A stretch of 64,000 bases of DNA from an uncultured Duncaniella sp. (GCA_910586665.1 CAJUIX010000004.1:62001-126000), one strand, 5' to 3'; shown: positions 42,151 through 51,162, counted from the stretch's first letter. Notes: a model not told the origin generated them from the sequence alone. Program-made: numbers and translations.

Positions 42151-44949
42151 TTAACGATGACGACCGGGACCGCCAGGTCCATGTCCGCCGGGACCACCGA
42201 AACCTCTGGCAGAAGGCTCGTTGCCCTTGCCGAATGAATTGAAGCGGTAGCTGAGTGTCACCATGACATAGCGTCCGAGAGAGTTGTACTCAACATCCTG
42301 ATTCATTTCGGAGTTGCTCGTATGGCTGATGTTGCTGCGCTTGTTGAGGATGTCGTAGGCCTTCACCGCGAGTGTCAGAGACTTGTTGGGAAGGAACTGC
42401 TGGGAGATAGTGGCGTTCCATATCCAGGTCTTGGTATTGTAGCCGGCCGAGTAGCCTGAGGTAGCCGAGTAGTTCACATCACTCTGTATGGTGAGACCCC
42501 AGGGAGTGTAGTAGGTTCCGTCGAATCGGCCGCCGTAGCGGTGGATTGTCTGGTTGGCCTGGGTGTTCACACTGTTGTGTGAAGTCTGTATCGAGTACTG
42601 CGGACGGATTTCAAGTTCGAAATTGTCGGGGCGGAAGGTGATGCCCGGGCTTTCAAATACCGACAGTGACAGAGATGTATTGCGGAGGCCGTTGGAGAAT
42701 CCGACATTGCGGTTGCCGTTGACATATATGTGGTTTGAAACGCTCCAGAGCTTGTTGTGCAGTGGCATTGAGAACATGTTCATGACTCGCCCGCTCCATA
42801 TGCCGTTGGCATTTTCATATTCTGTCAGGCGGACTCCGAATTCATCGCGTGTGGTCTTGGAGATGATTGAATTCTGTGTCATCTGTATGTTGGCCATGAA
42901 CATGAGTGAGCGCTGGCTATCCATGTTGAAGTCCTGAAGACGGAACATGAGGTTGTGGGAGAAGCTCGGTTTGAGGTCCGGGTTACCCTGCACCTTGTTG
43001 GTCGGGTTAGAGACGTCGAGCACGGGCTGGAGTTGTGCCATAGAGGGCTGCGAGGATTGGGCGCGGTAGTTGGCCTGGAGTGAACGTGTCTTCGAGAATT
43101 TATAGCGGTAGCGGAGGAAGGGGGAGTAGTTCCAGACCCAGCGGCTGATGTTCTTGTCGGAGTTGTCGAGATAGATTGACTTTGTCATCTGGGGCACGAG
43201 TCCCATGCCGACCTCCAGGTTGGATTTCTGACCTACTTTTTTATAGCTGAGGCGTATGTTCTGATTGAAATAGTTATTGCGGTAGCGGTTTGAGTAAAGA
43301 GGGTCTGGTTCCTCGCCGACAGGTGGGAATATGTCTGACTCGTAGCCGTCGGGGATGTTGTAGACAAGCTTGTCGGCATTATTCCAGCGGTAGTTCATGC
43401 GGTAGCTGAATGAGAGGAAGTTGCCGTTGGCCACATCTCCGAGGGGTTCGGTCCAGGTGAACTGTCCCATTACCTGGTTGCTCCAGGTGTGGTTGTCGGT
43501 GTACTGGTTGAGTAGTTCGGAATTGTCCTCGGTATTGTCAGGGTCTTCCTCCATGATATAGCGGACAAAGTCGTTGATTGAGGTCTCCTTTTCAATCACG
43601 TTTGAGAAACGGTATTGGCCTGAAAGTGAGAAGGAACGTCCTTTGTGCTGGCGGAAATTATGGGAGTATATGAGTCGGCCGCCTGCTTCGTATGAGTCGC
43701 CGTCGCTATTGCGCAGGTCCTTGTTATCACTTACTTTATCCCAGGCACTGTTGAAGTTCGATGTTTCCGAAAGGGAGTATGATTTGTTGAAATTCAATGA
43801 AAAGTTAGGGCGGAATTCGACGGTGTTGAATGAGTCGGGTTTCCAGAGTACACGGAAATCGCCACGGAAGTTATTGCCGCGGTCGCGGGTGTAGCTGTTG
43901 GCTTTGGAGTAAGAGGGGATGTCGCCGATGTACTCTGTACTTTTGCGTGTTATGGATTTGGCATCAGAGTTGCTCCACATGAGGTTACCGCCAACACGGA
44001 TAATCTCTTCGTTTCCGATATTGAAATTGAGACCGAGAGCGCGTGACTCGGTTATGCCGTTGTTGCCACCGAAGCGACGGAAACGGTTACCGTTGCTGTC
44101 GGTGAATCCCATTTGGTTGGTGTTGTTGAAGTTGCCGAGGAGGGTTATCTGATTCCCATCCCAAAAACGGTTGACGTTGAATGAGGCCATGTAGCGGTCG
44201 TCGGTACCGTAGCCGGCTTCCGCCGCCCCGAACCAGCCCTGGTTCATGCCTTTCTTGAATGTAAGGTTTATGACGGTCTCATCTTCGCCGTCGTCAACAC
44301 CTGTCAGACGCGCCATGTCGCTTTTGCGGTCAACGACCTGGAGCTTGTTAATCATGTTGGCAGGGAGGTTTTTAGAGGCCATTTTGGGGTCGTCGCTGAA
44401 GAATTCCTTTCCGTCGACAAGAATTTTCGATACGGACTTGCCGTTGGCCGTAATCTTACCGTCGGAATCAACCTCGACACCCGGCAGGCGCTTGAGAAGG
44501 TCCTCGACCACGGCGTTGGGCTGGGTGTGGTAGGAGTCGGCATTATATTCTACGGTGTCCTCCATTACCTTGACCGGGGTCTTGATTGCGACCACGCTTA
44601 CCTCGCCGAGCATGTGGGAGGCTTCCTTCAGTTTAAGCTCGCCGAGGCGAAGATTGGATTTTGCGACAGTGATAGCTTTTTCGAGGTCTGCATAACCTAT
44701 ATATTCTACGGAGAGGATATATTTTCCGGCCTTAACGCCTGAAAGGGTGAATTTACCGTCAATGTCAGTCGTGACGCCTGCGACAAAGGCGCTGTCCTTT
44801 GCTGCAACAAGTTTTACTGATGCTTCCATTAATGGCTCGCCGGTATCCATATCCTTTACAATACCGGTAATGTTTGCAGCGATTGCTGCTGATGACATAG
44901 TGATGACGAGTAGTACCAGAAGTGTTACTGGGCGGATGAAACGTGTCAT
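42151..44949 (-). CDS. TonB-dependent receptor-like outer membrane beta-barrel protein
   Basis: A 932-residue outer-membrane protein. A signal peptide (about 1-24) is followed by a carboxypeptidase-regulatory-like domain (GIVKDMDTGEPLMEASVKL), a TonB plug-like domain (VVEDLLKRLPGVEVDSDGKI, then KILVDGKEFFSDDPK) and a long beta barrel of the OMP_b-brl family. The C-terminal strand YVMVTLSYRFNSFG is followed by an unusual tail made of Gly, Pro, His and Arg (about 905-932). The substrate is unknown. It is single in its transcript, downstream of an untranslated region with inverted repeats. Confidence 0.88.
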   Translation of the reverse strand: MTRFIRPVTLLVLLVITMSSAAIAANITGIVKDMDTGEPLMEASVKLVAAKDSAFVAGVTTDIDGKFTLSGVKAGKYILSVEYIGYADLEKAITVAKSNLRLGELKLKEASHMLGEVSVVAIKTPVKVMEDTVEYNADSYHTQPNAVVEDLLKRLPGVEVDSDGKITANGKSVSKILVDGKEFFSDDPKMASKNLPANMINKLQVVDRKSDMARLTGVDDGEDETVINLTFKKGMNQGWFGAAEAGYGTDDRYMASFNVNRFWDGNQITLLGNFNNTNQMGFTDSNGNRFRRFGGNNGITESRALGLNFNIGNEEIIRVGGNLMWSNSDAKSITRKSTEYIGDIPSYSKANSYTRDRGNNFRGDFRVLWKPDSFNTVEFRPNFSLNFNKSYSLSETSNFNSAWDKVSDNKDLRNSDGDSYEAGGRLIYSHNFRQHKGRSFSLSGQYRFSNVIEKETSINDFVRYIMEEDPDNTEDNSELLNQYTDNHTWSNQVMGQFTWTEPLGDVANGNFLSFSYRMNYRWNNADKLVYNIPDGYESDIFPPVGEEPDPLYSNRYRNNYFNQNIRLSYKKVGQKSNLEVGMGLVPQMTKSIYLDNSDKNISRWVWNYSPFLRYRYKFSKTRSLQANYRAQSSQPSMAQLQPVLDVSNPTNKVQGNPDLKPSFSHNLMFRLQDFNMDSQRSLMFMANIQMTQNSIISKTTRDEFGVRLTEYENANGIWSGRVMNMFSMPLHNKLWSVSNHIYVNGNRNVGFSNGLRNTSLSLSVFESPGITFRPDNFELEIRPQYSIQTSHNSVNTQANQTIHRYGGRFDGTYYTPWGLTIQSDVNYSATSGYSAGYNTKTWIWNATISQQFLPNKSLTLAVKAYDILNKRSNISHTSNSEMNQDVEYNSLGRYVMVTLSYRFNSFGKGNEPSARGFGGPGGHGPGGPGRHR

Positions 44950-45032
44950 GCTTTTGTTAATCTTTTATACTTTTTTTGATTTGAGGAATTAAAAGCTTGT
45001 TCTAAGCTTTTGTTTACACTCATTTCTGACTA

Positions 45033-45040
45033 CAAATTTA
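45033..45040 (-). promoter_or_regulatory. -7 element of the beta-barrel gene promoter
   Basis: Minus-strand TAAATTTG, giving a leader of roughly 75 bases. No good -33 TTTG is seen. A nested dyad lies just upstream (45061-45106), which may compensate through an activator. Confidence 0.4.
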
Positions 45041-45060
45041 GAGAAAAGTTTAATCGTGCC

Positions 45061-45106
45061 TTTCCGATATTCTACCTATCGGGAGCTTTCGCCGATAAAT
45101 CGGAAA
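45061..45106. repeat. Nested dyad upstream of the beta-barrel gene
   Basis: Outer arms TTTCCGAT (45061-45068) and ATCGGAAA (45099-45106) enclose inner arms TATCGG (45077-45082) and CCGATA (45092-45097). It lies upstream of the predicted -7 element of the 42151-44949 gene and downstream of the rplI terminator region, so it may be an operator. Confidence 0.5.
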
Positions 45107-45157
45107 TATTGGCTAAAATGTTAAAAACGGTTGCATGAAAAAATCCCCCGTAGGATA

Positions 45158-45194
45158 TAAAAAAACAGACGACCTTTTTGTGTCAGGTCGTCTG
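45158..45194 (-). terminator. Terminator of the rpsF-rpsR-rplI operon
   Basis: A perfect 10-bp stem (45166-45175 with 45185-45194), followed on the minus strand by a long T run (complement of 45158-45165). It lies 26 bases after rplI. Confidence 0.9.
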
Positions 45195-45220
45195 CCAATA
45201 ATATGTGTCGTCGTCGTAGA

Positions 45221-45661
45221 TTATTCAGAAACAACTTCGAAGGGGATTTCCACTTTAACTTCGCGATGGAGGTTGATGGTGGCAGTGTAGTTGCCCACTT
45301 CCTTGACGGGGTCAAGAGTGATGAGCTTGCGGTCGATGTTGTGACCGAGCTTCTCGAGAGCCTCTGCAATCTGGATAGCGTTGACGGAACCGAAGATAGT
45401 GCCGGTTGAAGAAGTCTTGGCTCCGATAGTGAGCTTGAGATCCTTGATAGCGGCAGCGACAGCTTCGGCCTCAGCTTTGATGCGAGCGAGCTTGTGGGCG
45501 CGTTGACGTTGGTTTTCGGCAAGAACTTTAAGAGCTGACTCTGTAGCAATCACTGCTTTGCCGGTGGGGATAAGGTAGTTGCGGCCATATCCGTTCTTGA
45601 CTTCGACTACATCGTCTTTGTAGCCAAGGTTGGCGATGTCTTCTTTAAGAATGATCTTCAT
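45221..45661 (-). CDS. rplI: Ribosomal protein bL9
   Basis: A 146-residue large-subunit protein. The N-terminal domain MKIILKEDIANLGYKDDVVEVKNGYGRNYLIPTG-like block is canonical, followed by the long connecting helix and the C-terminal RNA-binding domain (KLTIGAKTSSTGTIFGSVN). Third gene of the rpsF-rpsR-rplI operon, 21 bases after rpsR. Confidence 0.98.
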   Translation of the reverse strand: MKIILKEDIANLGYKDDVVEVKNGYGRNYLIPTGKAVIATESALKVLAENQRQRAHKLARIKAEAEAVAAAIKDLKLTIGAKTSSTGTIFGSVNAIQIAEALEKLGHNIDRKLITLDPVKEVGNYTATINLHREVKVEIPFEVVSE

Positions 45662-45682
45662 AATTGCGGATAGCTTTTAAAG

Positions 45683-45949
45683 TTATTTCATCAAGTCAGT
45701 AACGTAGGGAAGGAGGGCGAGGTGACGGGCACGCTTAACGGCCTGGGCCACACGACGCTGGAACTTCAGTGAGGTTCCTGTGATACGACGGGGAAGAATC
45801 TTGCCCTGCTCGTTGAGGAATTTCTTGAGGAATTCGGGATCCTTGTAGTCGATATACTTGATACCGCTTCTTTTGAAACGGCAGTATTTTTTCTTCTTTA
45901 CGTCTACCGACAGGGGAGTGAGGTAGCGGATTTCAGATGCTTGTGCCAT
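45683..45949 (-). CDS. rpsR: Ribosomal protein bS18
   Basis: An 88-residue small-subunit protein that pairs with bS6 on 16S rRNA. Hallmarks: KKKYCRFKRSGIKYIDYKD, LPRRITGTSLKFQRRVA and KRARHLALLPYVTD. It lies 3 bases after rpsF. Confidence 0.98.
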   Translation of the reverse strand: MAQASEIRYLTPLSVDVKKKKYCRFKRSGIKYIDYKDPEFLKKFLNEQGKILPRRITGTSLKFQRRVAQAVKRARHLALLPYVTDLMK

Positions 45950-45952
45950 GAT

Positions 45953-46315
45953 TTAGTTCTCCTTTACTTCTTCAGTGGTGGTTGTTACTTTAGCGCGGTT
46001 GCTGCGACGCTTCTCAGCATATTCTGCAGCATACTTGTCGAGACGGAACACGAGGAAGCGGAGCACGCGCTCGTCGCGGCGGAAAGCTGTCTCAAGTTTC
46101 TTTACGATGGTGGGCTCACCATCAAACTCCACGAGTGAGTAGAAGCCGGTAGATTTTTTCTGGATGGGATAAGCGAGCTTGCGAAGGCCCCAGATCTCTT
46201 CGTTTACGATTGATGCGCCGTTGTCGGTGAGCACCTTCTCGAATTTTTCTACCGCTTCCTTCATCTGCTGGTCAGACAAAACGGGAGTTAAAATGAAAAC
46301 GGTTTCGTAATGCAT
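45953..46315 (-). CDS. rpsF: Ribosomal protein bS6
   Basis: A 120-residue small-subunit protein. It starts MHYETVFILTPVLSDQQM and contains WGLRKLAYPIQKKSTGFYSL, both diagnostic. A charged C-terminal tail follows. It is first in the operon, with a perfect promoter and a short structured leader upstream. Confidence 0.98.
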   Translation of the reverse strand: MHYETVFILTPVLSDQQMKEAVEKFEKVLTDNGASIVNEEIWGLRKLAYPIQKKSTGFYSLVEFDGEPTIVKKLETAFRRDERVLRFLVFRLDKYAAEYAEKRRSNRAKVTTTTEEVKEN

Positions 46316-46387
46316 TTTGGTTGATTATAAATTGGTTTTGATTGGTGTTTTGATAAGTCCCGGATTTCGGGCACACTTTTTCGGCTG

Positions 46388-46418
46388 CAAAGGTAGTGAT
46401 TTTATCCGATTTCACAAA
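46388..46418 (-). promoter_or_regulatory. Promoter of rpsF-rpsR-rplI
   Basis: Minus-strand TTTG (46415-46418), 19 bases, TACCTTTG (46388-46395). Both elements match fully. The leader of about 65 bases contains a small CCCG/CGGG hairpin (46358-46370) inside weaker flanking pairing. Confidence 0.7.
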
Positions 46419-46465
46419 GGGTTGCGTCGAAAATGTTAATTTTTTTCGCTGATTCCGGGCTTTTT

Positions 46466-48877
46466 TCAGAAGTCTACGGTCAGGCGGACATTAATCTGAC
46501 GGCGCGTAAGGTAGTTGGGGACGGCATACTGGATATTGTTGACGTCAGTGACCCAGTAGTAGGAGGCGACGTTTGAAATATCGAGCAGGTTGAACACGTC
46601 AAGCCCTAACCAGGCGCTTTTGAAGTGGCGTCCGAAGCCCGAGCGGCTCTCGCCCTCTTTGAGCGGAGAGAGCAGGGCGTAGGAGAGTCCTATGTCGACG
46701 CGCTTGTAGGGGGGCATACGGAAGTAACCTTTGTCGCGCGAGGAGCGGGGGGCGGTGGAGGGGAGGCCGTCCATGAGTATGCCGCGCAGGGCGAATTTCA
46801 GCTTTGGAAATTTCGGGAAGTAGTCGGTGAAGAAGAGTCCGAGGCTGTAGCGGCGGTCGGTCGGGCGCGGCACCTTTACTCCGTGGAGGTTCTCGCTCGT
46901 CTTCATGACCGAGAAGCTGATCCAGGAGTCGCTTCCGGGGACGAACTGGCCGAAAAGCTTAAGGTCGATACCAGCGGCGTAGCCGGAGCTTTCGTTTAGA
47001 CCTGAATAGACAATTTTGAGGTTGTCAATTTCGTAGGGTACGAGGTCGGAGAGGGCCTTGTAATATATCTCGCCCGATAGTTTGAAGGGGCGGTTGAGTG
47101 CGCGGAATGTATAGTCTGTCCCGGCTATGAGGTGGAAGCTGCGTTGCGATTTGATGTCGGTGTTTAGTACTATGGTTTGGTTGCCGTCGGCATCGGTGAC
47201 CGGCATGCGGTACTCTTTGTAGAACGGGCTTTGGTAGTAGAGGCCGGTTGCGAATCTGAGCGCCCAGGAGGTGGCCTGCTCGGGTATGAAGCCTATGGTG
47301 ACGCGCGGACTGAGGAGGAGTTCCTTGTTGAAGCTCCAGTAGCTCATGCGCAGGCCGGCGTTGAGGGTCAGGAAGCCGGCGGCGGTATTGATTTTCCAGG
47401 CATCCTGGGCGAAGGCGGAGACACGGGTCGAGGAGAGGTCATGGTGGGAGTCGAGGTTGTAGACCATGCGCAGGTTGACTCCGTCGGAGGGGAGGGAGAA
47501 GCCGGCAGAGTCGCGAAGCTCCCATTCGCGGCTGCGGTCCATGATTTTTTCACCCTGGAGAGTTACGCCGTAGGTCAGGGTGTGGCGAGGGTTGAGCGCT
47601 GTCTGCCCTTTGAGGGCGAGTGACAGCACGGATGCTTTGAGACGGTTGCGGGCATGCTCGTGGTAGCGGCCGACACCCAGTTCGCCGCCTATTTCAGATG
47701 TGCCCGCTTCGTCGAGCCAGTATTCGCCGGAGATGTCGTAGGCCACAAGCTCGTTTGTAAGATAGCCCGAACCGAGCAGCTGGAGATTGGTTGAGCGGCT
47801 GAGACGGTAGTCGAGCGACAGGGCACCGAAGTAGGTCTCAAAACGGTCTTTTTCATGACCGTCGAAGTAGACTGTGAACTGCTTTGAGTCCATAGCCGTG
47901 CCGAAGTTGGTAGTTCGGTTCTGTGGGGTGAATTTATAATGGTTGAGGGCTATGTTGCCGAGGAGCGACAGAGTGAGCTTCTTCGACATTCGGTATGTCA
48001 TGTTTGTCTGGTAGTCAAAAAAACTGGGGTCGTACTCGCCTTTGGTATCCATCGAGCTGAGAAGCGATGAGTTACGCTTATAGCGTATGCCGTGGAGCTG
48101 TGAAAATTTTTTCGAGCCCTGTCCGAGTGCGAGGGTGGCGCCCATGAGGCTTGCCGAAATAGAGCCTTCGAAAGATTCGGGTTGGCGGTAGGTTATGTCG
48201 AGCACGGAGGACATCTTGTCGCCATACTCAGCCGGGAAACCGCCTGTCGAGAAGCCGATTGCGCCGACAAGGTCGGGATTTATGACGCTAAGTCCCTCCT
48301 GCTGACCCGAGGAGATGAGGAGTGGGCGATAAATCTCGATCCCGTTGATATAGACAGAGTTTTCGTCATATGACCCGCCTCTGACAGAGTATTGTGACGA
48401 CATCTCGTTTGAACCTGTGACACCGGCCATTGTGGTGATGAGCGATTCGACGCTTCCGCCTGAGGCGTCAGGGTTCTTGCGGAGGTCGGAGGTGTTGATT
48501 GTCGATATCGAGCCTGTCTGTTTCTTAAGTTCTGTCACCTCGACCTGTTGCAGCATCTCGGTGGTGAGCTGCAGGCGCATGTTGAGTGTGACTTCGGGAG
48601 CGGCGTCGATGAGGCGTCGTGTCTCTTCGCGGTAGCCGATGCAGGAAAAGTGTACGGTGATTGTGTCGGACGCCGGGCATGAGAGTGAATAGTCCCCTTC
48701 GAGTCCTGAAGTGACTCCTATGCTTGTTCCGCCGATGCGGACGGTGGCAAATTCTATAGGTTCGCCGTTGGCGTCTGTGATTTTTCCATGTATTTTCACC
48801 TGTGCCGCCGTAATCATGGCGAGTAGAGGCGATATGAGTATGAGGAGGATGATATGGCGATGGCTCAGGCCGTGCAT
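46466..48877 (-). CDS. TonB-dependent receptor
   Basis: An 803-residue outer-membrane receptor. A signal peptide (about 1-25) is followed by a carboxypeptidase-regulatory-like domain (VKIHGKITDANGEPIEFATV), a TonB plug (SVESLITTMAGVTGSNEMSS, then YSVRGGSYDENSVYINGIEI) and a barrel of about 600 residues ending in RQINVRLTVDF. It lacks an N-terminal STN domain and a SusD partner, so it is not a typical glycan SusC. The ligand is unknown. It is the last gene of a run that begins with the dksA-like gene. Confidence 0.92.
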   Translation of the reverse strand: MHGLSHRHIILLILISPLLAMITAAQVKIHGKITDANGEPIEFATVRIGGTSIGVTSGLEGDYSLSCPASDTITVHFSCIGYREETRRLIDAAPEVTLNMRLQLTTEMLQQVEVTELKKQTGSISTINTSDLRKNPDASGGSVESLITTMAGVTGSNEMSSQYSVRGGSYDENSVYINGIEIYRPLLISSGQQEGLSVINPDLVGAIGFSTGGFPAEYGDKMSSVLDITYRQPESFEGSISASLMGATLALGQGSKKFSQLHGIRYKRNSSLLSSMDTKGEYDPSFFDYQTNMTYRMSKKLTLSLLGNIALNHYKFTPQNRTTNFGTAMDSKQFTVYFDGHEKDRFETYFGALSLDYRLSRSTNLQLLGSGYLTNELVAYDISGEYWLDEAGTSEIGGELGVGRYHEHARNRLKASVLSLALKGQTALNPRHTLTYGVTLQGEKIMDRSREWELRDSAGFSLPSDGVNLRMVYNLDSHHDLSSTRVSAFAQDAWKINTAAGFLTLNAGLRMSYWSFNKELLLSPRVTIGFIPEQATSWALRFATGLYYQSPFYKEYRMPVTDADGNQTIVLNTDIKSQRSFHLIAGTDYTFRALNRPFKLSGEIYYKALSDLVPYEIDNLKIVYSGLNESSGYAAGIDLKLFGQFVPGSDSWISFSVMKTSENLHGVKVPRPTDRRYSLGLFFTDYFPKFPKLKFALRGILMDGLPSTAPRSSRDKGYFRMPPYKRVDIGLSYALLSPLKEGESRSGFGRHFKSAWLGLDVFNLLDISNVASYYWVTDVNNIQYAVPNYLTRRQINVRLTVDF

Positions 48878-48949
48878 GTCGGTTGGTTATTATTTACACA
48901 TTTAATATATATAAATAATAACGACAGTCGCTGTGAAAAATTGTACTGC

Positions 48950-49273
48950 TTAGAGCGGAAGGAGTATTACTTCGTGGGGCATCGTGCCGCAGTGGGGGAC
49001 GACGGTTGCGAGCGAAGCAAGAAAATCAGTGAAGCATCCCGGAGCCGCGAGGGCGTGCGGCATGTCGAACTCGGGAGACATTTTGAAGCCCGCGGGGGCG
49101 AAGATAATGATGCCGTTGTAGGATGTGGTTGACTGTAGTTCTGTGGAGAAAGGGACAATCGAGGGGCTGACCGTATTGTCAGTAGGTGAATAGACCACTA
49201 TACAGTTGCGGTAGATACGTCCGTCAATCACTGCGGCATGTACGCGGACGGAAATTTTGTTTTTATCGGTCAC
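48950..49273 (-). CDS. Small conserved hypothetical protein
   Basis: A 107-residue soluble protein beginning at a GTG (MTDKNKISVRVHAAVIDG). It has alternating beta strands (RVHAAVIDGRIYRNCIVVYS, then GIIIFAPAGFKM) and ends in MPHEVILLPL. No domain is recognised. It starts one base after the stop of the DUF4296 gene and is probably translationally coupled to it. The tight spacing and lack of a better frame support coding. Confidence 0.7.
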   Translation of the reverse strand: MTDKNKISVRVHAAVIDGRIYRNCIVVYSPTDNTVSPSIVPFSTELQSTTSYNGIIIFAPAGFKMSPEFDMPHALAAPGCFTDFLASLATVVPHCGTMPHEVILLPL

Positions 49274-49274
49274 T

Positions 49275-50060
49275 TTAGCGTGTCTTTATAGTGTGCTGGC
49301 CGTTTCGGGCTTTCACGTTGTCGTTGCGCCCGCGTGTACGGACCACTGAGATTGAGTCAAGATATGAAACTTCACCCTCCTGGGGAGAATAGTAGATTGA
49401 ACCGTAGAGAGTTGTCGCTGATTTAGCCGAGTCGAGGACCAGTGTTAGCTGCTGGCGCTCGTCGGAGCCCTGGCGCTTGGTCACATATTCGGTCGTGCCG
49501 TCATTATATGAGACCGCAATAGTCATGAACAGAGGGGAGCGTAGGTTGACGGGGCGCACGCTGACGGTATAACGGTCGCCGCGCTCCCAGTTTTTGTCGG
49601 ATTGATATGAGAAAGAGAGGAAGTCGGTCGGGTTGACGCCGGAGTTGCGCACGGACATCGGACCGCGCCAGAGATTGACTGAGTCTCCGTCGATGCTGAC
49701 GACCGAGTGGCTGTCGCTGCTCTTTCCGCCGGCCTTCTCTGCCTCGGCTATGCGTCCTTCGAGCAAGGTAATGGTCTTGTCGTAGACCTTCATATATTCC
49801 TGGAGGTTGTTGCCATACCAGTAGAGCGACGTATCAAGCTCCTGAGTAGTGACTCCGTGGCGCATACAGATTGATTGCAGCAGTGCCCGCTTGGTGGAGT
49901 CGTTTCTAAATGAGGAACTGTTGGATTCCACCACGGCCTCGCCGGTATGTATGTCGGCAAGTATTTCCGCCATCTTATCTTCGGAAATAACATAGCCGGG
50001 CGTCTTGCTGCATGAGGCAAGTATGAGGCTTAGGATTATGACTACCGGGAGACTACGCAT
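49275..50060 (-). CDS. DUF4296 lipoprotein
   Basis: A 261-residue lipoprotein with signal MRSLPVVIILSLILASC (lipobox Cys 17). The DUF4296 domain follows: ISEDKMAEILADIHTGEAVV, then ICMRHGVTTQELDTSLYWYG and LQEYMKVYDKTITLLEGRI. The C-terminal half (about 120-261) is beta-rich and holds strands such as YTVSVRPVNLRSPLFM. The family is confined to Bacteroidetes and its function is unknown. It lies 12 bases after lspA. Confidence 0.88.
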   Translation of the reverse strand: MRSLPVVIILSLILASCSKTPGYVISEDKMAEILADIHTGEAVVESNSSSFRNDSTKRALLQSICMRHGVTTQELDTSLYWYGNNLQEYMKVYDKTITLLEGRIAEAEKAGGKSSDSHSVVSIDGDSVNLWRGPMSVRNSGVNPTDFLSFSYQSDKNWERGDRYTVSVRPVNLRSPLFMTIAVSYNDGTTEYVTKRQGSDERQQLTLVLDSAKSATTLYGSIYYSPQEGEVSYLDSISVVRTRGRNDNVKARNGQHTIKTR

Positions 50061-50072
50061 GGGGACAGATGT

Positions 50073-50705
50073 TTATGAGCGTACAGGAAGCTCCGAAAGG
50101 GCCTTGGGCGAAAGGACGTAGCGGTGATAAAAGATGAAGAGCACGATGATACCACATGATATGGCGGCATCGGCCAGGTTGAATATCGGCTGGAAGAAAA
50201 GGAACTGGTCGCCTCCTACCAAGGGTATCCACGACGGCCATACGAAGCTGAAGAGAGGGAAGTAGAGCATGTCGACCACGCGGCCGTGGAAGAGCGCTGA
50301 GTAGCCTCCGTCGGGGGGAAATAGTGTGGCGAGCTGCGGAGGATAAGGGTTATTGAAGATAAGACCGTAGAACACGCAGTCGAAAATATTGCCTGCCGCA
50401 CCTGCCGTTATGAAGGCGAGGCAGACGAGGTAGCCCGTTGGGACGCTGCGCAGGGCGCTGATTTTAGCTATATAACATATAAGTGCGCCTACAGCGACTA
50501 TGCGAAAGAGCGTCAAGGCAAGTTTGCTACCAAACTCCATGCCGAAAGCCATGCCGTTGTTTTCGATGAAGTAGAGGTGGAACCATGAGAAAATCCTCAT
50601 GTCCTCGCCGAGGTAGAAGTGGGTTTTGATCCAAATTTTAAATGCCTGGTCGAGAATCACCACGAGAAGCATGATGACGACGACGATAGTAGCTCTGCTG
50701 CGCAT
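50073..50705 (-). CDS. lspA: Lipoprotein signal peptidase
   Basis: Signal peptidase II cleaves prolipoproteins after lipid attachment in the inner membrane. From the ATG at 50705 the protein has 210 residues and four membrane helices. The catalytic Asp pair lies in GAAGNIFDCVFYG and PIFNLADAAISCG, and ENNGMAFGM is the conserved periplasmic block. A longer frame reaching 50990 overlaps the dksA-like gene out of phase and is rejected. Lipoprotein genes are abundant in this window. Confidence 0.97.
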   Translation of the reverse strand: MRSRATIVVVIMLLVVILDQAFKIWIKTHFYLGEDMRIFSWFHLYFIENNGMAFGMEFGSKLALTLFRIVAVGALICYIAKISALRSVPTGYLVCLAFITAGAAGNIFDCVFYGLIFNNPYPPQLATLFPPDGGYSALFHGRVVDMLYFPLFSFVWPSWIPLVGGDQFLFFQPIFNLADAAISCGIIVLFIFYHRYVLSPKALSELPVRS

Positions 50706-50737
50706 TTCGGTCAGGGGTGGGTGGGAATGGTTATATG

Positions 50738-50766
50738 GCGGGCATTCCCGTCGGAGGAATGCCCGC
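50738..50766 (-). other. Hairpin between the dksA-like gene and lspA
   Basis: A perfect 11-bp inverted repeat (50738-50748 with 50756-50766) and 7-base loop lie 12 bases after the dksA-like gene. No T-run follows on the minus strand, so it may attenuate or process the transcript rather than end it. Confidence 0.6.
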
Positions 50767-50778
50767 TGGGAGTATGGA

Positions 50779-51162
50779 CTATTTCTTGTTCTGGGAGTTC
50801 TTGGCTTCGACGCTGCGGGTTGCGTGGGGCACCGCGCGCAGTCTTTCCTTGGGGATGAGCTCGCCGGTCTCGCAGCACACACCGTAGGTCTTGTTCTCGA
50901 TGCGGATGAGTGCGTTCTGAAGATGCTGTATGAACTTCTTCTGACGCTGTGCGAGCTGTCCGGCCTCCTCTTTTGAAAGAGTGCTCGCACCCTCTTCGAG
51001 GATTTTGAACGTGGGCGACGTGTCGGCAGTGTCGTTACCGTCGGTGTTGTTGATCAGGGAGCGGAGGGAGTCATATTCCTTCTGCGCCTTGTCGAGCTTT
51101 TGGATGATGAGCTCCTTGAATTCCTGAAGCTCCTCGTCGGAATAACGTGTTTTATCACTCAT
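50779..51162 (-). CDS. TraR/DksA family protein
   Basis: A 127-residue RNA-polymerase secondary-channel-type regulator. An N-terminal coiled-coil (ELQEFKELIIQKLDKAQKEY through KKFIQHLQNALIRIEN) is followed by a degenerate zinc finger. YGVCCETGELIPKERLRAVPHAT keeps one adjacent Cys pair but lacks the second Cys pair of true DksA. This form is usual in Bacteroidetes. The ATG at 51162 is preferred to the upstream 51231 start, which overlaps the end of ileS. It is probably co-transcribed with lspA and follows ileS. Confidence 0.88.
   Translation of the reverse strand: MSDKTRYSDEELQEFKELIIQKLDKAQKEYDSLRSLINNTDGNDTADTSPTFKILEEGASTLSKEEAGQLAQRQKKFIQHLQNALIRIENKTYGVCCETGELIPKERLRAVPHATRSVEAKNSQNKK

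Noticed and set aside
50706..50990. N-terminal extension of lspA
   Set aside because: The extra residues are an out-of-phase reading of the dksA-like gene; the lspA ATG at 50705 gives a normal signal peptidase.
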